A model generated the notes under the pieces. It did no database searches, was not told where the DNA came from, and saw only the letters and a list, made by a program, of their open reading frames with translations. Shown here piece by piece: positions 5,564 to 7,509 of a stretch of DNA of 7,509 bases. Each line of letters begins with the position of its first letter. Within the stretch, counting starts at the first letter, position 1. Position numbers and translations under genes: made by a program. The DNA comes from SAR116 cluster bacterium (GTDB taxonomy: Bacteria; Pseudomonadota; Alphaproteobacteria; Puniceispirillales; Puniceispirillaceae): the NCBI GenBank assembly GCA_002683535.1, contig NYTO01000037.1, forward strand, positions 4,656 to 12,164. Direction: 5' to 3'.

Positions 5564-6859
5564 TCAGATATTGTCCCGGAACCACGCGCCCAATCGTTCG
5601 ATCGGACCGTGGGGCAGGGTTCTTGTCTGACGTTCGGCCGGGTCATCCTCGGTCAGACGGCTTACATGAATAAGGGCGCCGATAGCGGCGGCGCTGGACC
5701 GGCTGGTCTCTTCACTTGGCAGATTGTCAATGCTGGCTGGCTGGCCGATGCCGACGCTCTTACCAGCGACCTGTGCACAGAAATCGGCAATGCCTGTCAG
5801 TTGGCTGCCGCCGCCGGTCAGGACAAAGCGGTTGCCGGCGGCATAATCCATGCGCACGGCCCGCATCCTGTCGGTCAGAAGTTCGATGATTTCTTCAATG
5901 CGTGGACGAATGACGGCGCTCAGCAGGCTGCGGTCAATCATCTTGCCATCGACCTCGATATGATCACCGACGCCGGGCAACATGATATTGTCCGAATGAC
6001 CCAGCTGCAGGGCTTCGCGCACCGGTGAGGGGGCTGCCGCCATGGTATCGATCGGGGTAATGGCGCCATGAACCGCCTTCAGCCGTTCGGCGGTGGCCAG
6101 CGGTGTTGACAGAATACGGGCGATGTCCGTTGACACATGCTGACCGCCAACCGGAACAGTATCGATATAGATCAGCTTGCCATCCATGAAGATTGCTGCC
6201 GACGAGGTGCCACCGCCAAGATCGATAACGGTGCTGCCGACTTCGCGTTCCTCATTGCCAAGACAGGCCAGTCCTGCGGCATAGCCGGCATGGATAAACC
6301 GTTCCACGCCAAGATGGTTCTGGGCCAGCGCCTCGATGATGTTGGCCAGATGGGTGCGGTTTGCGACCACAGTCAGGAAATCTACTGTCAGTTCACGCCC
6401 ACGCATGCCAACCGGATCGGAAATGCCGCGGATGTCATCAAGGCTGTAATGCAGCGGGTGAAGCTGCATAAGCTGCAGCGCGTTATCAAGTTCCTGCGCA
6501 CCTGACCGGTCGAGAAGGCGGCGTACGTCGCGTCTGCTGACAGTGCTGTCGGACATGGTGATGGCTTGCGTGCGGAAGTTGGAGTGCGGGCCGCCACCGG
6601 CCAGCACAACACTGACGGCATTCATCGACACCCCGGCGGCGCGCTCGGCTGTTTGTACGGCATTGCCGATGGCATCGCTGAGATCGGCGAGTGCTGTAAC
6701 CTCTCCGGCGCGGATACCGCCCGAGGCATGCGTTCCCTGTCCCAGAAGGCGAACCCCGCCATTCTTGTCATGTTCGCCGATCATGCAGCAGATTTTCGAA
6801 CTGCCGATGTCAAGAATGCCGAATGGCCGGCGGCTGTGACGGGCGCGATGCAATTTCAT
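5564..6859 (-). CDS. ftsA: Cell division protein FtsA, 431 aa
   Basis: FtsA is the actin-like ATPase that tethers FtsZ filaments to the inner face of the cytoplasmic membrane and recruits later divisome proteins. Actin-fold nucleotide motifs are visible: phosphate 1 loop LDIGSSK at 16-22, phosphate 2 loop VIDLGGGTSS at 211-220 and the adenosine motif VLTGGGSQLTGI at 346-357. The family-specific 1C subdomain lies between the first two, at about residues 85-165. The last residues, PIERLGAWFRDNI (419-431), form the amphipathic membrane-targeting helix expected at the FtsA C-terminus. Length is normal (E. coli 420 aa). ATG at 6859 has GGGGAG 6 nt upstream and overlaps the ftsQ stop by 4 nt (ATGA), so the two are translationally coupled. 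The N-terminus (MKLHRARHSRRP) is basic. Confidence 0.97.
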   Translation of the reverse strand: MKLHRARHSRRPFGILDIGSSKICCMIGEHDKNGGVRLLGQGTHASGGIRAGEVTALADLSDAIGNAVQTAERAAGVSMNAVSVVLAGGGPHSNFRTQAITMSDSTVSRRDVRRLLDRSGAQELDNALQLMQLHPLHYSLDDIRGISDPVGMRGRELTVDFLTVVANRTHLANIIEALAQNHLGVERFIHAGYAAGLACLGNEEREVGSTVIDLGGGTSSAAIFMDGKLIYIDTVPVGGQHVSTDIARILSTPLATAERLKAVHGAITPIDTMAAAPSPVREALQLGHSDNIMLPGVGDHIEVDGKMIDRSLLSAVIRPRIEEIIELLTDRMRAVRMDYAAGNRFVLTGGGSQLTGIADFCAQVAGKSVGIGQPASIDNLPSEETSRSSAAAIGALIHVSRLTEDDPAERQTRTLPHGPIERLGAWFRDNI

Positions 6860-7509
6860 GTCTTGCTCCCCTTTCCGCGAACCGGAATGTTCGGTTCGAC
6901 GATCATCTGGTCCGGCACACGCATGTCGATAACCGCAAGATCACGATCGGTAATGCGCTTGGTGTGGTCGATCATGGCAAGGCGTGACCAGGCGGTGCGC
7001 GGGTCGCTTTCGGGCAGGCGAACGCGAATGCCGCTGCGCAGATGCACATCCCAGCGCCGTTCTGACTGGAAGGTGACAGCCCAGACTTCGGCATAAAGCT
7101 CGGGCTCTGTCCGCAGGATGTTCAGGATTGGTGCCACCTTGCCGGCAGCCTGTTTGCCAGCCACCACAGTCAGATGGCTGAAGGCCGACGGGTCGGCACC
7201 GGTGATGATGGTGCCGCTGGCATCGATGACCCGGTGGCCATTGACGGTTTGCAGCAACGCCATCGGCATGCGCTCGGTCAGCAGCAGGCGGATTGTCGAC
7301 GGCATCTCGCGCTCGATGGCGATATCCTCAATCCAGCCGATGGTGGACAGACGGGCATGCAGGTCACGAAGAGAGATGCTCAGCATCGGTTCGCCAAGGG
7401 TCAGTTCGCTGGCGGCAAGCAATACATCTTTCGGCGTGTGTGTGCGGCCATAGACTTCGATATATTCAAGCTTCAGGCCGGCATCTGCCGAGGTGGCTAC
7501 AAGAATGTC
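6856..7509 (-). CDS. ftsQ: Cell division protein FtsQ, C-terminal 217 residues (5' end outside window)
   Basis: FtsQ is a single-pass inner-membrane protein whose periplasmic part links early and late divisome proteins (FtsA/FtsZ side to the FtsL-FtsB and FtsW-FtsI side). The frame is open from the window edge, so the cytoplasmic tail and membrane segment are not visible. A POTRA domain covers about window residues 13-79: LEYIEVYGRTHTPKDVLLAA, GEPMLSISLRDLHARLSTIG and WIEDIAIEREMPSTIRLLLT. The FtsQ beta domain then follows, with TERMPMALLQ, HRVIDASGTII and later FQSERRWDVHLRSGIRVRLP. The product ends IPVRGKGSKT, and the stop overlaps the ftsA start as ATGA. An internal TTG at 7422 is not a credible start because it would cut the POTRA domain. 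Identity rests on the domain pattern together with the position directly before ftsA. Confidence 0.93.
   Translation of the reverse strand, partial: DILVATSADAGLKLEYIEVYGRTHTPKDVLLAASELTLGEPMLSISLRDLHARLSTIGWIEDIAIEREMPSTIRLLLTERMPMALLQTVNGHRVIDASGTIITGADPSAFSHLTVVAGKQAAGKVAPILNILRTEPELYAEVWAVTFQSERRWDVHLRSGIRVRLPESDPRTAWSRLAMIDHTKRITDRDLAVIDMRVPDQMIVEPNIPVRGKGSKT
6866..6871 (-). promoter_or_regulatory. Ribosome binding site for ftsA inside the ftsQ end
   Basis: GGGGAG on the minus strand with CAAGAC spacing before ATG at 6859. It is contained in the last codons of ftsQ, consistent with the ATGA overlap. Confidence 0.75.

Noticed and set aside
5198..6028. 276-codon plus-strand frame antisense to ftsZ, the gap and ftsA
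   Set aside because: It spans the ftsA C-terminus and ftsZ N-terminus in antisense and has no family resemblance. The minus-strand genes explain the openness.
1..7509. CRISPR array, insertion sequence, tRNA or rRNA
   Set aside because: No regularly spaced repeats, no transposase frame or terminal inverted repeats, and no RNA gene pattern were seen. The window is a conserved housekeeping segment.

Overview
The window is a piece of a bacterial chromosome with every gene on the minus strand. Read from right to left (direction of transcription) the order is ftsQ (5' end off the window), ftsA, a small unrecognised ORF of 61 codons, ftsZ, terminator, lpxC, bamD, recN (3' end off the window). This end of the division and cell wall cluster, running on through lpxC and bamD (comL) into recN, is typical of Alphaproteobacteria. 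The FtsZ start (MTINL) and end ([12 protein letters not shown]) are also alphaproteobacterial in type. The moderately high GC and the long, Ala/Ser/Thr/Asp-rich FtsZ linker would fit a marine Rhodospirillales- or SAR116-like lineage. That placement is inference only.

Region by region: 7509-5362 holds a tightly packed division operon. ftsQ and ftsA overlap by ATGA. 16 nt after the ftsA stop a small ORF begins behind a strong AAAGGAG ribosome binding site, and its stop codon overlaps the ftsZ start, again as ATGA. 5365-3296 is ftsZ, followed by a clear hairpin terminator at about 3226-3268. 3295-2941 is a 355-bp gap that carries the terminator, a candidate promoter, a long perfect-looking hairpin and an 18-bp dyad, all upstream of lpxC. 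2940-2005 is lpxC. 2004-1839 is a 166-bp gap with two inverted repeats and no classical terminator. 1838-1 is bamD followed by recN, joined by a 1-nt TGATG overlap.

How the genes work together: FtsQ, FtsA and FtsZ are divisome proteins (periplasmic scaffold, membrane tether, tubulin-like ring). LpxC makes the committed step to lipid A, and BamD is the lipoprotein of the outer-membrane protein assembly machine, so division is next to outer-membrane biogenesis. RecN is an SMC-like DNA repair ATPase and appears to be co-transcribed with bamD.

The most notable item is the 61-codon ORF that exactly fills the ftsA-ftsZ gap with operon-like junctions on both sides. The second is the very long FtsZ linker (about 350 residues) with short conserved-looking islands. 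The third is the structured lpxC leader.
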